This document shows, one piece after another, positions 23,587 to 34,831 of a stretch of DNA of 64,000 bases (position 1 is the stretch's first letter; every line of letters begins with the position of its first letter). A model generated the notes under the pieces. That model worked only from the letters and a program-made list of their open reading frames with translations. It made no database searches and was not told where the DNA came from. The stretch is taken from the NCBI GenBank assembly GCA_017893485.1, contig CM030364.1, positions 39,349,825 through 39,413,824 on the forward strand, given 5' to 3'. The translations under genes were made by a program, and so were the position numbers. This stretch comes from Hemerocallis citrina. Taxonomy: Eukaryota > Streptophyta > Magnoliopsida > Asparagales > Asphodelaceae.

Positions 23587-24130
23587 TTCCCCATATGAAT
23601 GAAAATTGATGACCACAGACACAACAGATTGACACGACAGACTTGGTGATAGAATTCAACGGTTGATTCCTACATAGGATAGGTAGGTGTTACCCTTTGA
23701 ACCTTCCATTATGAATATGTTTACTAACTAAACAGTATACGTGATGTTCTTAAACTGTTCTGTTATTTGTGTAAATGATGACATATCTAGTACGAAAATC
23801 TTCCTAATGCATTTTCAGTTCTCACTATTATGTTCATTTTGGCCATGAACATACGCCTGGTTCTGCAAGAGTTTAACAGGAATATTGTCTTATATTATTC
23901 CCTTGGAAGCGGCCCTTCTTCCCTCTTACATAGGTGATTTCTCACTTAAGAGTAACCCACATTACTCTGCTTGGATATCCAACGCATAAGAATTATTAAA
24001 AGCCTAGCTTAACCTGTTACCTTACGGGCATCACTGTTTCATCATGGGAATGGACATGGAAAAATTTCCACAGTGATCTAACTTGGTCTTTACAATTTAG
24101 TTGTCCCTTTGAACCTAGATCTTGGGATCT

Positions 24131-25575
24131 CTAGTCAACTATGTTGGGTGTCCATTGTATCGACTTATTCTTTAGTCCCATTTTCCTCGATGATTTATCA
24201 ACTAACTCTCTATTTAACCATTTGGTTAGTGGATCCGTAATGTTATTATTTGACTTTACATAGTCCACAGAGATAACCCCAGTATAGAGTAGTTGTCTAA
24301 TGGTATTATGCCTTCGACGAATATGTCTAGATTTACCATTATACATATTGCTCTGTGCTCTACAAATTGCAGATTTACTATCTGAATGTATGCAGATTGG
24401 AGGCATAGGCTTCATCCACCTTGGAATATCCTCGAGGAAGTGGCGTAACCATTCAGCCTCTTCTCCACATTTTTCCAGTGCGATAAATTCATATTCCATC
24501 GTGGATTTAGCGATCACTATTTGTTTCGAGGATTTTCAAGAAACTGCTGTACCACCTAGTGTAAACACATAGCCACTAGTGGATTTTGAATTGTCACTTG
24601 ATATCTAGTTCGCATCACTGTATCCTTCATGTACAGCCGGGTATCTCGTATAGTGCAGCCCATAGTTATGAGTACAACGCAAGTACTTCAGTACTCTTGT
24701 AATTGCTTGCCAATGCTCGCTTTCTGGATTACTCGTGTATCTACTTAGTTTACTTACTGCATAGGCTATGTCTGGTCTTGTACAACTCATTAAGTACATT
24801 AGACTGCCTATGATTCAAGAGTATTCTACTTAAGAAATACTCTCACTTTTATTCTTGGATAAATGTAAAGTTAGATCTATTGAAGTTCTGGCAATTCTAG
24901 AATTATCTTTATCAAATATTTCAAGAATATTGTCAACATAATGTAACTGGCTTAAAATAAGCTCGTCTGATATTCTTGTGATTTTAATTCCCAATATAAC
25001 ATCAGCTAGTCCCATGTCTTTCATGTCAAACCTCGAGTTCAACACGTTTTTAACAGATTTAATTATCTGATCATTGCTTTCAATAATAAGCATGTCATCT
25101 ACATACGAATATATAATGACATGTCCATCTTCTGTGTCTTTGACATATACACATTTGTCACATTCATTGATCTTGAAGCCATTTGTCATCATGACATTGT
25201 CAAATTTCTCATACCACTGCTTTGGAGCTTGTTTCAAGCCATATAACGACTTCACCAGTTTACACACTTTCTTTTCATGTCCTGGAGTTGAAAAACCCTC
25301 AGGTTGTTCCATGTAGATTTCTTCATCTAAATCTGCATTAACAAAAGCTGTTTTTACATCTATTTGATGTACTTCAAGATTGCGCAGAGCTGCTACTACA
25401 AGTACCATCCTAATGGAATTTATTCTCGTCACAGGAGAATATGTATTCCTTTTGTTTATAATCTTGCCTTGTATTTATCAATTGATCCATCATGTTTCAT
25501 TTTTCTCTTGAAGATCCACTTGGAACCTAAAGGTTTAGTATCCGGTGGAAGATCCACTAGTTCCCAAGTATGATT
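24131..25575 (-). pseudogene. Copia reverse transcriptase and RNase H
   Basis: The RT frame (25,432-24,830) starts MTRINSIRMVLVVAALRNLEVHQIDVK and reads VKTAFVNADLDEEIYMEQPEGF, KQWYEKFD and the catalytic YSYVDDML at about 25,115-25,090. It is followed after breaks by [22 protein letters not shown] (24,799-24,605). RNase H (24,517-24,131) contains SKSAICRAQSNMYNGKSRHI and ends VKSNNNITDPLTKWLNREL. Frame changes lie near 24,830, 24,600 and 24,520. The order integrase-RT-RNase H defines copia. It would have made cDNA from the element RNA in the particle. Confidence 0.88.
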
Positions 25576-26838
25576 TTACAAGATAGAATCAATTTCACTC
25601 TTGATGGCTTCTTTCCATAGAGGACCATCACTAGAGTTCACCGCTTCCTTGAAGGTTTGGGGTTCACCTTCAAGCATAAAAGTCAAGAAATCCGGACCAA
25701 ATTTTTTTTCCATTCTTGTTATTTTACTGCGTCGAGGTTCCTCCTTAACTTCTTCATCTTGGTCTTCACTATCTTCACTAATAGTCTCATGTGTTCGTTT
25801 GGAGGAACTTGGTTCCTCCTTTGACTTATATGAAAATACATTTTCAAAGAACGATGCATTTCTAGACTCCATTATCGTGTTCTTTGATATATCAATGATA
25901 TTGGATTTGTACACCAAGAACCGATAGGCACTACTGTTAAGTGCATAGCAAATGAAAATGCAATCAACCGTTTTTGGTCCTATTTTCACTTTCTTAGGTG
26001 GAGGTAATGCCACCTTGGCAAGACATCCCCACATTCGCAAGTAATTATAGGATGACTTTCTTCCTTTCTATAATTCATATGAAGTTTTCCCTTCTTTCTT
26101 TTTGGGCACCTTATTCAAAAGGTAGTTAGCTGAAAGAATAGCTTCTCCCCACAATTTTGGTGGCAAACCAGAACTTATTAACATTGCATTCATCATTTCT
26201 TTCAATGTACGATTCTCTCTCTCAGCAACACCATTGGACCGAGGAGAATAAGGAGCTTTCGTTTCAAGTATAATCCCATGCTTAGTACACGTGTCAGCAA
26301 ATGGTGATTCATATTCTCCACCTCGGTCGCTTCTTAGCGCCTTAATTTTCTTATTGAGTTGGTTCTCAACTTTATTCTTATAGAGAACAAATTTCTCTAT
26401 AGCTTCATCCTTGCTTTTAAGAAAATATACATAGCAGTATTTTGTGTTATCATCAATGAAGGTAATAAAATATTTATTACCACCTCTTATTTGTATCATT
26501 TTCAAATCACAAATATCAGTGTGAATTAGATCAAGAGGTTCAGTATTTTTTTCAACACTTTTAAACGATGATCTTGTTAGTTTTGCCTCAACACAAGTTT
26601 CACACTTGTGTTTGGAATCAATTTGGAATGTTGGTATGTGATTCAAGTTAATTAGCTTTCGCAAAGTATCATAATAAACATGTCCCAGTCTACCATGCCA
26701 TAAATTGGAAGACTCAAACATATAAGTAGAAGAGCTAGCTTTATTGATATTCTTGACCATGGTCATTACACTAAGTTTAAACATTCCACCATTCATGTAT
26801 CCTTTACCAACATACATTCCACTCTTTGACAAAAACAA
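25576..26838 (-). pseudogene. Copia integrase and linker
   Basis: The 26,838-26,068 frame contains the zinc-binding HGRLGH ... CETC module, then the catalytic core with DLIHTDICDL, FITFIDDNTKYCYVYF and SPRSNGVAERENRTLKEM (D, D and E). A stop near 26,068 is followed in another frame (26,040-25,576) by RMWGCLAKVALP and an acidic linker (SEDSEDQDEEVKEEPRRSK) leading to RT. Integrase joins cDNA to the host chromosome. Confidence 0.87.
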
Positions 26839-26849
26839 ATTTGTTCGAC

Positions 26850-28119
26850 TCGAACACTAAACAAAAACCGTGGTTATTAAGCAACGAACAGATACCAGGT
26901 TCTTACAGATTACAGGAACATATGCAACGTTGTTCAAAGTCAGTTCCTTTCCAGAAGTCATCTTCAAGATCACCTTGCCTTATCCCTTGATTTCTGAAGT
27001 AGCCGATTTTTCCATAAACATTTTCTCCCCATTCTCTAATGGTTCGAAAGTGGAGAACATACTTCTGTTGGAGCATACATGTCGAGTAGCTCCAGTGTCA
27101 ATCCACCATTCCTTCGGATTTGAACCTATCATATTCACCTCTGAGATCACAGCTGAGAGGTTGATATCGGAAACAACTTGAGCAATGCCTTGAACCAAGT
27201 TTACTTCTCTGTTCCTGTTCATCTTGGGAAGTCTGCATTCAGTAGATTTGTGACCCATTTTGTCACAATTGAAGCACTTGCCTTGAAGCTTCGGCTTCTT
27301 GGAGATTCCTCCCTTAGGCCCCAACTTGGGACCCTTGTTGTTGTTCTTGTTGGAAAGTTGTTTATGTTCCATTACATTTGCCTTGGTTGCATGACTGACG
27401 AGTCCAACATTTTCAGATCCTCTATTATCTTCTTCAATATGAAGCTTGACAATGAGATCTTCAATGCCCATTTCTTTTCGCTTATGCTTTAGGTAGTTCT
27501 TAAAGTCTTTCCAACCTGATGGTAATTTTTTAATTATACATGCTACTTGGAAACTTTTACTTAAGTTTATACCTTCAGCATGAATCTCATGCAAGATCAG
27601 TTGTAGTTCTTGAACTTGACTGATCACTATTTTAGAATCTACCATTTTATAGTCTAGGAAACGGCCCACAATGAATTTCTTGGCACCGACATCCTCAGTT
27701 TTATACTTATGGTCTAGTGATTCCCAAACTTCTTTAGCAGTTCTTTTGCCAATGTATACATTATACAAAGAATCGGCTAATCCGTTTATTATGTAATTCC
27801 TACATAAGTAATCAGCATTTTTCCAAGCATCCACAGCGGTAATAACTTGGTTATCTTGCTCATCGTTCTTAAGATTTGGAGCTTCTTCGTTCAAGAATCT
27901 TGCAAGATTCAGTGTGGTCAGATAGAAGATCATCTTCTGTTGCCACGTTTTGAAATTCTGCCCGTTGAACTTCTCAGGTTTCTCCCCATGGGAGACTGAG
28001 ACAAGTACAACAGTTGGCAATGGCACTCGTGCGCAGCAGCAGTTGGTACTTGCAACGTATCAGCAACCGACACATGGACCGTTTCAGACACGACAACATT
28101 GTCCAATGCAGTAGTCATT
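26850..28119 (-). pseudogene. Copia gag and protease
   Basis: The likely start is MTTALDNVVVSETV at 28,119; a frameshift near 28,030 moves reading to the long frame (28,026-26,980) with [18 protein letters not shown], typical of plant copia gag. The CCHC knuckle [14 protein letters not shown] lies near 27,275-27,235. Protease follows, with [12 protein letters not shown] near 27,110-27,075. After the stop at 26,980 another frame continues toward integrase. Gag makes the particle and the aspartic protease would cut the polyprotein. Confidence 0.88.
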
Positions 28120-28914
28120 TTGATTTTGAAAATTACACAACACAAGTGTAAGTTTTCCAGATTAAAGAAAAAGAAAAGAAGTGCCTGAAAATCGGAAACC
28201 AAGAAAATCAAAATTCTGTTTTAAGTTTGTTACAAAATTCTGGCCTTAATGGTTGACGAGTGCGATTTGGGATGGTTACTGTCATGCCCCGCTTCCCAAA
28301 AATACAGAATACGAGTGCGTGACGAACCTCAGCGAATGATTTTAACATCATCCATAAGCTGTAGGATCGACTCAGCATCACAACAAGAGTATAACAAGAT
28401 ATATATACCACCAAGCATGCATGAATAATTTATTAAGCAACAGATACAATTGAAAACAAATAATAATATCCAAATAGTTTTCAAGTCTGGATCAAATATA
28501 AAACTCGGGAACATAAGCCCTTTACAAGTTTTAAGTAACAAGAAAATAAATAACACAAGAAAACAAATAATCTAAGCATGCCTTTACTCTATTTGTAGTC
28601 TAAAATCTCTGCTCACCAATTCCGGTAGGCAGCTCGTCTCCAAAGTCTGCTTAATAAATATAAAAGAAAAAAATAGGGAAAACAACAGAGAATGCCCTTA
28701 GTGCAAGTTATGGCCACAAATAGTAAAAATGAGTACAAGTAATGCGGAACAAAAATTAGAATCAAGAATGTAACATGGATACAACAAGTAATGGGAATCC
28801 AAGAACTAGCTAGTAAGAAGGACAACTCAAGTAACCAGGCTGGATAACAAATACTAATAGTGGAGCAAGTGACAAGTGAACATGTAGGGGTATCTAACCT
28901 CAAGTGACAGACAT

Positions 28915-29415
28915 CAAGTACGAATGTCAGGTAACAAGTCTCATGTCTAGTGTCAAGTTGTCAGGCACGAGTATCAAGTTTCAAGTGTCAAGTATTATAT
29001 TCAAGTATCAAGTCTCATGTATCATGTCATCAAGTATCAAGTAAGCATGTATCAAGTTCAAGTTTCATATTTTAAGTCTTGTAGTTATTACTATCTAGGT
29101 AGCACTTCATGCATCCATCTTTTTACTACATGGTTGCTACATACAAATCAGTTACGTTTAGGCCTAGTGGTGGAGTCTATAGGGCGGTGTACTCAGGTAT
29201 CAAGTATCAAGCAAGCCATGCTCATGAATCGGGTAATTATATAACTAGTTCATGTATCAAGTCATAACAAGACAAGTCATGAATCATACATATGCTAGTT
29301 CATGGATCAATAATATACTAGTCCATGAATCGATTTATAATATACTAGTTCATGAATCAAATAATATACTAGTTCATGAATCGAATAATAATATACTAGT
29401 TCATGAGACATGTAT
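28915..29415. repeat. TATCAAGT and CTAGTTCATGAATC short repeats
   Basis: Many degenerate copies of CAAGTATCAAGT are followed by five or six copies of ACTAGTTCATGAATC. This is non-coding. Confidence 0.65.
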
Positions 29416-30639
29416 CAAGTGAAAAACACGGGCCCTATTCCGAGTACACTTACCTAAATTGTCCACTACTATGGTCTTTCCCTTAAACCCCAGCTTGTTA
29501 CTTTTATTAATTTTTATCATGCAAGCATGTAAGTGTGCGAATCAAGTCAAGTAATCATAATCATGAATATGGGACAAGTTTGAGATAATTACATAGCATA
29601 TTCGAGGGTTAACACGAATCAAAATATCAAGAACAACGAAAATCTCAAATCTGGATAACACGACGTTGCTGTACCAAAACTGTAATTCCCGTTGCTACGA
29701 GATAGCAAATGTGGATCCGTCAGAAGATCTAGAAACTAGACTCCTGCCCAGTTCCAACGCATATAATTAAGGTACAAGAAAATTGTGGTAACAGGTGTCA
29801 AAATAGTGAACTACACAGCTAATGTGTTCAAGCAGAATTTGTGAATCTAAGTTTAAACATGTTAAACAGGATTGAAATATTATTAATTAATACTGAGAAA
29901 ATTTGGGGATGTCCTCTAGGGTGTCCAGCAACAGTATATAAAATTTCGAGTCAAACGCTTACTGTTAATATAGTTAAATTAATTTACAAACTAAAGGTGT
30001 GCAGCAGTTTTGCGAATCTGCGACTAACGACACAGCTGCAGTAAAACTGCGATAACTCCTAGACCGTAACTCGAAATTCAGAAATTCCAGAGGATACTGA
30101 CATCTAGACATCTGGAGATACGTTTACTGTTCAGGGATCAGGTTCAGATTCTGATTTTAAATGGGTCAAAATAGCAAGTAAAGTTCAGGACAGCAACAAG
30201 TGTGAATGTCTTACATGTTTAGGTAGCATGATAATTGGTTGTTAGGTGTCTAGATTAACGAGTGACACAAATACGGAGTAATGGTTATCAAAACAGCAAG
30301 CGACATATATTTTTCAACTCAAATGGGTGCAAGATCATCACATCCAAGATACAACACACATCTACAAATCTAGGATTCTTAATTTCATGTGTTCATGTAT
30401 CTAGGTGATAAAATGAGTCCAAATAGTTGTAATATAACAATGATATTGTTGTGACTCTTAAGATTATAGAATTGATGAGGATTAATATTTGATCAATAAC
30501 GACAAGTCAAGGAGGAGTCACAACTACTAACTATTTGCGGTATTTTCAAATTGAACACTTGTACTAGAACAAAAATTTGTACACGATGAATACTTGCCTT
30601 AATTGGATGAGGGCAATTAGATCTGATAATTAAGGAAAA

Positions 30640-31430
30640 CGGGATCGAAAAACTCCGGGCGAAATCTCCCAAAAGCACGTACGAAGCACGCACGAGAAAT
30701 CAACAGTAAACAGTGAATCCCCACACCAGATCCGCCCAAACAGCAAACAACAAGTAGATCCGCTGTGCACACAACGCGGGACAGCAACTCAGCCAATGGG
30801 TGGTTTCCCTCACAGTGGATCCCCCCCAAACACGGGACAACGGATGGCGATCCGGTGCACCCGAACACCGAACAACGAGGCCGACCACTCGCTGTTTGCC
30901 TTCTTCCTTACGACAGAAGTTAGAGAGAACGACGGCGCAGGGCTGGCATGACGGCAGCGCGTCTGTGAGACATAGTGGAAGGAGGTTGCAGCGGCGACTG
31001 GTGGCAGGCGATGGCGGCATACGCGCGACTGCGGCGATGCTGGCGTTGCACTGTTTCTGGGTTCGAAAACAGGGGAGGAGCGAAGGAGGACGGGGAATTA
31101 GGTTCGGGTGTGTTGGCGATGCGACGGAGGTGGAGAGGAGAGGGAGGCGATGGGTCGGAGGTGACGAGGCGAGGAGATGGGGATTGGGCGAGAGGTTGAA
31201 GACGGAGTGGGTTCGGAGTTTGGGTAATGGCGGAGGTGGTGTTTTGGTGGGTTGGGGACGGTGATCGAAGGAGTTGACGAGGAGATGATGAGGCGATGGG
31301 GTGGTGACTGGCGAGGCGAATGGAGGTGCTGGGGATGGGTTTGGGTGTGGACGGAGGAAGAAGCAGGGAGCGATAGGAGCGGGAGGAAGAAGATGGAGAG
31401 CGGCGGGTTGGATGGGGGTCTACACAGTAA
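30640..31430. other. GC-rich block inside the unclassified insert
   Basis: Base composition rises sharply, with GGCGATG, GAGGCGA and GGAGGTG runs. Open frames exist on both strands (for example 30,800-31,264 on plus) but they are low-complexity Arg/Gly-rich and show no domain. It may be a captured 5' gene end or a promoter-leader of the element. Confidence 0.4.
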
Positions 31431-31835
31431 TTAGGTTAGGGGTGTTTAGCGTTAAATAGTATTGGGTTTTGGGTTTTAGGGTATTAGGGTATCCGGTTTG
31501 AGTGGGATCCAACAAGAGAATTGGTCAAAAATCCATTAAATGGGGATAAAGAGATAAATGATATGAAACAGCTCATCTCTTCATGAAGAACGACACAAAA
31601 GAGCGGACGAACATACAATTGAATTAGATATAGGCACCTAAAAATTAAGTTGAAACAATATAACAATTTTATTCGAACGGAAACAAAATACAGGATCACC
31701 ATTGATAAAAGAGTACAATGGAGCAAAATACAGTATAAAAATACAGATGCGGGAAATAGGAGTTACAATTACTGTTCATAGGCGGGGGGTTCAGTACTGG
31801 GTTCGAATCCGGCCTTGGCCATTTTAGAATAAGTT

Positions 31836-32685
31836 TGTTACAAAATTCTTTATAAATTTTTTCTTTACAATAACTCAAATGATTGAGAGGCACAAAAAAC
31901 AGAGAAGAAAATAGAAGAGAAAGAAAACCGAAAGAAAAAATAAAATAAATAAATAACAACTTACAAATAACCAATTTCAGATTACAAGTCAGAGTAGTCG
32001 AGGCCTGTGTATCACACAGTGTCCTTAAAATAGATTTCGCCTCTTCCGATTGCTGGATTGTGCGAAGGCGTCTGTCTCCCAGGATGCAACGACCAGAGTG
32101 CTCACGTAGGCACCATGTAACACCCTCGAACCGAGCAGCAGCGTCAGAATCCTATCACCGACTTACCAAATAGCAGGAGTGAAGAATAGAATAGAACTCA
32201 GAGGAGGAAGAAAGAAAATTACTAATGCAGGGAAGAAATGAGAGGGGTGACCTTTATTTGTAGAGGCAAGGTTGAAACTGTAATGGCAGACAAGACTATG
32301 AATGCCTTCAGTGTAACGGCAGACAGAATAGGTCGTGCGGGCGCACACAAGTCGCATATATGATCGGTCCGAGATTTGCACCCCCCCTGCGCATGCGAGA
32401 GAGAGCCTCTCTTCTAGCTATCTTACAATGCTTAGAAGGAGGTTACTATATATCCTCTTCTATTTTCTTTGATTTTTCCGATGGGGACTATGTTCTCTTA
32501 ACCCATTTTCAAGAATGAAAACGTCTCACTGTGAGAGACAATTTCTTATTCACCCCTTAACCGTTTTTGGCAAATCAATATATGATTTTGATCTACTCAC
32601 GAAAGAGAACAGAAATCAATCAAGATCTCTCAATAATTCATTGAGGATCTTACTCAAAAAATTGCTCAAAAACCGGTTCGTAACA
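31836..32685 (-). repeat. Copia 5' LTR, with deletions
   Basis: It is 850 bp, against 1082 for the 3' LTR. It lacks U3 repeat units and 27 bp near its start: the minus strand jumps from TGTTA directly to CGAAC, where the 3' LTR has an intervening segment ending in TTA. That is a deletion between short TTA repeats. Confidence 0.8.
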
Positions 32686-33361
32686 AAGATTTTGAAGTGC
32701 CAGATGTGTATTCCCTCTGCCTACGAGCATATGCCCAATTAACTTTTATTTGTTGCCCAAACAAATGTCTTTCGTTAGAAGTTACAATTGCAATAGCTGC
32801 AGTTCTGCGATCTAAATAGTCATCAAAACCAAAGGATGACTTTTCTTTCTTTATGAGTTTGCACTCTTCAACAATGCCAGTGCTCTTAAAATCCCCTTGA
32901 AGGAGTGCATCAGTTACTTGAATTTGTATTTGTTTAAACTCTTGAGAAACAACCAAAACCCCACCACAACTATTAGCATATAAGCTCATTTGGGTTAAAA
33001 AAATTTTAGTAGAGTAACCCCATGTATTATTCTGGTGATATTTTGGAGTTGGATGTCGCTGAAACTCCAACTCATCAACCTCAAAGCCTGTCATCAAATA
33101 CACAGCATGTACACCAAGTTCGAGCAAATGTGGGATCTTGCTAATGACACCAAGATAGCTTCCACCAGGATCAAAGCTGAGTCTCCTCTTTACATTTGAC
33201 TTCACAACCTTCTGCATTAGAGGGAGGAGCTTCATGTCACTCTTTGGAACCCCATAAGCATGCTTGATAATTGCATTATCAAAGCTGATATCTCCACCTA
33301 GCTTTTCCTCACCATCATAAAAAAAATGGAGAGATCTTTCTCCTTCTTCTCCTGCCTGCAT
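32686..33361 (-). pseudogene. Captured fragments: isoamylase 3-like and UBP1-like RRM1
   Basis: One open frame contains, at residues 66-134, [33 protein letters not shown] and [11 protein letters not shown]. This is the region just before the catalytic domain of plastid isoamylase 3, a starch debranching enzyme. Residues 144-221 read [36 protein letters not shown] and [15 protein letters not shown], the first RRM linker of UBP1-like proteins. The join is direct, with no intron. Residues 10-60 are not recognised. The copia insertion ends the frame. Key isoamylase residues are absent, so neither function is retained. It occupies the place of gypsy pol. Confidence 0.7.
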
Positions 33362-33800
33362 TCAACACACTGGGGTTGTTTGATGATCGCACTAGAATAG
33401 TATCCTCCCACAAAAGGACTTACACCAGAATGAGCAAATATAACAAATTTAGTACTATGAGTTGTAGAACTTGAGGAGGGGTTCTTTGGATATACAATTG
33501 TAGCAGCCAAAAAATTCTTCACTAGAGTTTAGTATGCCCAATTTCCTTACTACCATTAAAATTTATCTCCCTGCTAGCATCAAAATCTGTTGGGATAGGC
33601 ATGAAATTGTTTGATATAATCACATGCTCTTCAAAAACATTAATCTTTGTCTTAGTATCTTCTTGTTGAAGCTTTGAGTCATCCATTTCCAGCTCTGGGA
33701 TGTTGATATGTAGCTTGGCCTCTTCGACATCTATATCAGATTGATTTAATTCATCCATTTCCAATACTTCATTTTCAAGATTTAGTTGGCTGAAATTCAC
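33362..33800 (-). pseudogene. Unrecognised coding-like segments in the gypsy element
   Basis: The frame 33,800-33,522 is acidic (ELNQSDIDVEEAKLHINIPELEMDDSK) and could be a gag-to-pol linker or captured sequence. The frame 33,522-33,298 reads NFLAATIVYPKNPSSSS and VSPFVGGYYSSA and is not assigned. Neither has a domain I recognise. Confidence 0.35.
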
Positions 33801-33849
33801 TTAAACATTTTGACAAACACTCTGTGAGCAATCTGATAAACCTTTAGTT

Positions 33850-34196
33850 TTGTTCACCAAATCATCAAATTGAACACCAAATCTAATATCCAACTCTTTA
33901 GTGAGCACCTCCTAACTCAAAAATTCACCATTACCGAGTTTATATTGAAACAACGTCAATGCCTCTCTATCCATATAAAAAGAGATTATATTCAACTTTT
34001 TCTCATAAGGTATTCGATGATGTGCAAAGAATTCATTGACCTTAAAGAGCCATGCCATCAGATTGCTGCCTTTAAATCTAGGAAAATCCAGCCTAGAATT
34101 CTTGAATGAACTTCCATTATTTGGAGTTCTGTTAGGAGTTCTTAGAGTGATCAGAATTTCTGATGAAGAAATCTCTAATGTATCAAATCCATTCAC
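33850..34196 (-). pseudogene. Gypsy gag remnant
   Basis: Translation gives SRLDFPRFKGSNLMAWLFKV, NEFFAHHRIPYEKKLNIISF and YMDREALTLFQY, the conserved core of plant Ty3/gypsy gag. After a break, KELDIRFGVQFDDLV matches the next block. The start of gag toward the 5' LTR is decayed. Confidence 0.75.
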
Positions 34197-34376
34197 AACC
34201 TGATCAAGTTTCTCTTTGATTAAGGTTGCTCATCGTAGAAGATTATCGAGCTTCGCCTCAATCAACATACACAGATGCATCATCTCCGCCCTCAGCTCAT
34301 CCCACGATCTGTTTTCAATTGCCATTGCCGAAGCTCCAATCGGGGAGATGAAGATCAATTTGCCGAATTCAAATTA

Positions 34377-34390
34377 GTGAAAGCACCAAT
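34377..34390 (-). other. Gypsy primer-binding region
   Basis: On the minus strand ATTGGTGCTTTCAC follows the 5' LTR immediately, a leader common to plant gypsy elements. It establishes the minus orientation. Confidence 0.6.
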
Positions 34391-34826
34391 TGATACGAGT
34401 ACAATAGGATTTGGGAAAGAAGTTGTGACTAGGGATAAGAGATTGAAGATATGGGATCAAGAAATGGAGACGAATTGAGAAGAACAGGGGAAGGAGAGGA
34501 AGAAGGAAAGGAGAAGAAGAAGAGAGCAGGAGGAATTCAAGAATCAATTTCATTCATAATTCCCTATTCTATTACAAGACTACTATTATTTATAGTAGTC
34601 ACAATCTGTTATAACTCCTTCCACTTCCTGCCCTCCACTTCTGACAAGTTCAACAAAGGAAAGTATTCTAAGCACGTGAAGAAACAAGCATTCACTCACA
34701 GTGGACTGCGCTACTACGCAGCGGACTGTCAACAGCAGCATCAGTATTAGCTCAGTCTCACCCTCTCTACTTATATATCATACTCGTATCACTCACCCTC
34801 TCTACATACGTATCATACTCGTATCA
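34391..34826 (-). repeat. Gypsy 5' LTR
   Basis: This 436-bp LTR is the partner of 21,293-21,719. The palindrome is decayed here to CAGTGGACTG. Its insertion of GAAGGAAAGGAGAAG relative to the 3' LTR is one of few differences. Confidence 0.88.
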
Positions 34827-34831
34827 TACGG

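Larger units (their letters stand above)
28222..31849. mobile_element. 3.6 kb unclassified insert between copia 5' LTR and gag, 20-bp flanking repeat
   Basis: The 20-mer taagtttgttacaaaattct occurs at 28,222-28,241 and 31,830-31,849 and spans the LTR/leader junction, so 28,242-31,829 was inserted there. From 28,280 it begins TGTCATGCCCCGCTTCCC and is colinear with the reverse complement of the 9.2-11.7 kb element. No matching opposite terminus is seen. A 20-bp duplication is too long for LTR or MULE integration. The interior has short repeats, a GC-rich block and no convincing gene. Confidence 0.6.
22505..32685 (-). mobile_element. Ty1/copia retrotransposon nested in the gypsy element
   Basis: On the minus strand: 5' LTR (32,685-31,836), a 3.6 kb foreign insert, gag, protease, integrase, RT, RNase H, and 3' LTR (23,586-22,505). 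LTR ends are TGTTA...GTAACA. It interrupts the UBP1-like fragment: the right flank still reads toward HFNIFV and the left flank resumes at TLLA and YPSCS. About nine codons of the target are missing and no TSD remains. Multiple frameshifts inactivate it. Confidence 0.88.
21288..34831 (-). mobile_element. Ty3/gypsy LTR retrotransposon with captured host gene fragments, in a 5' UTR
   Basis: LTRs at 21,293-21,719 and 34,391-34,826 are almost identical apart from small indels and end TGATACGAG/CTCGTATCA. TACGG flanks both sides (21,288-21,292 and 34,827-34,831). On the minus strand a primer region ATTGGTGCTTTCAC follows the 5' LTR, then a gag remnant. The polyprotein tail LNLEDKVLLRGRQ and purine tract AAGGGGAAGACAA precede the 3' LTR. 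Protease, RT and integrase are missing; plant gene fragments occupy their place, and a copia element is nested inside. It is non-autonomous and recent by LTR similarity. Confidence 0.88.

Noticed and set aside
30800..31264. 154-residue plus-strand frame in the GC-rich block
   Set aside because: Arg/Gly-rich low complexity, no domain, and other frames are open too; typical of GC-rich DNA.
31790..31825. tRNA-like GGGTTCGAATCC beside the copia 5' LTR
   Set aside because: Only a box B-like motif is present; T-stem and acceptor pairing fail and no box A lies at tRNA distance.
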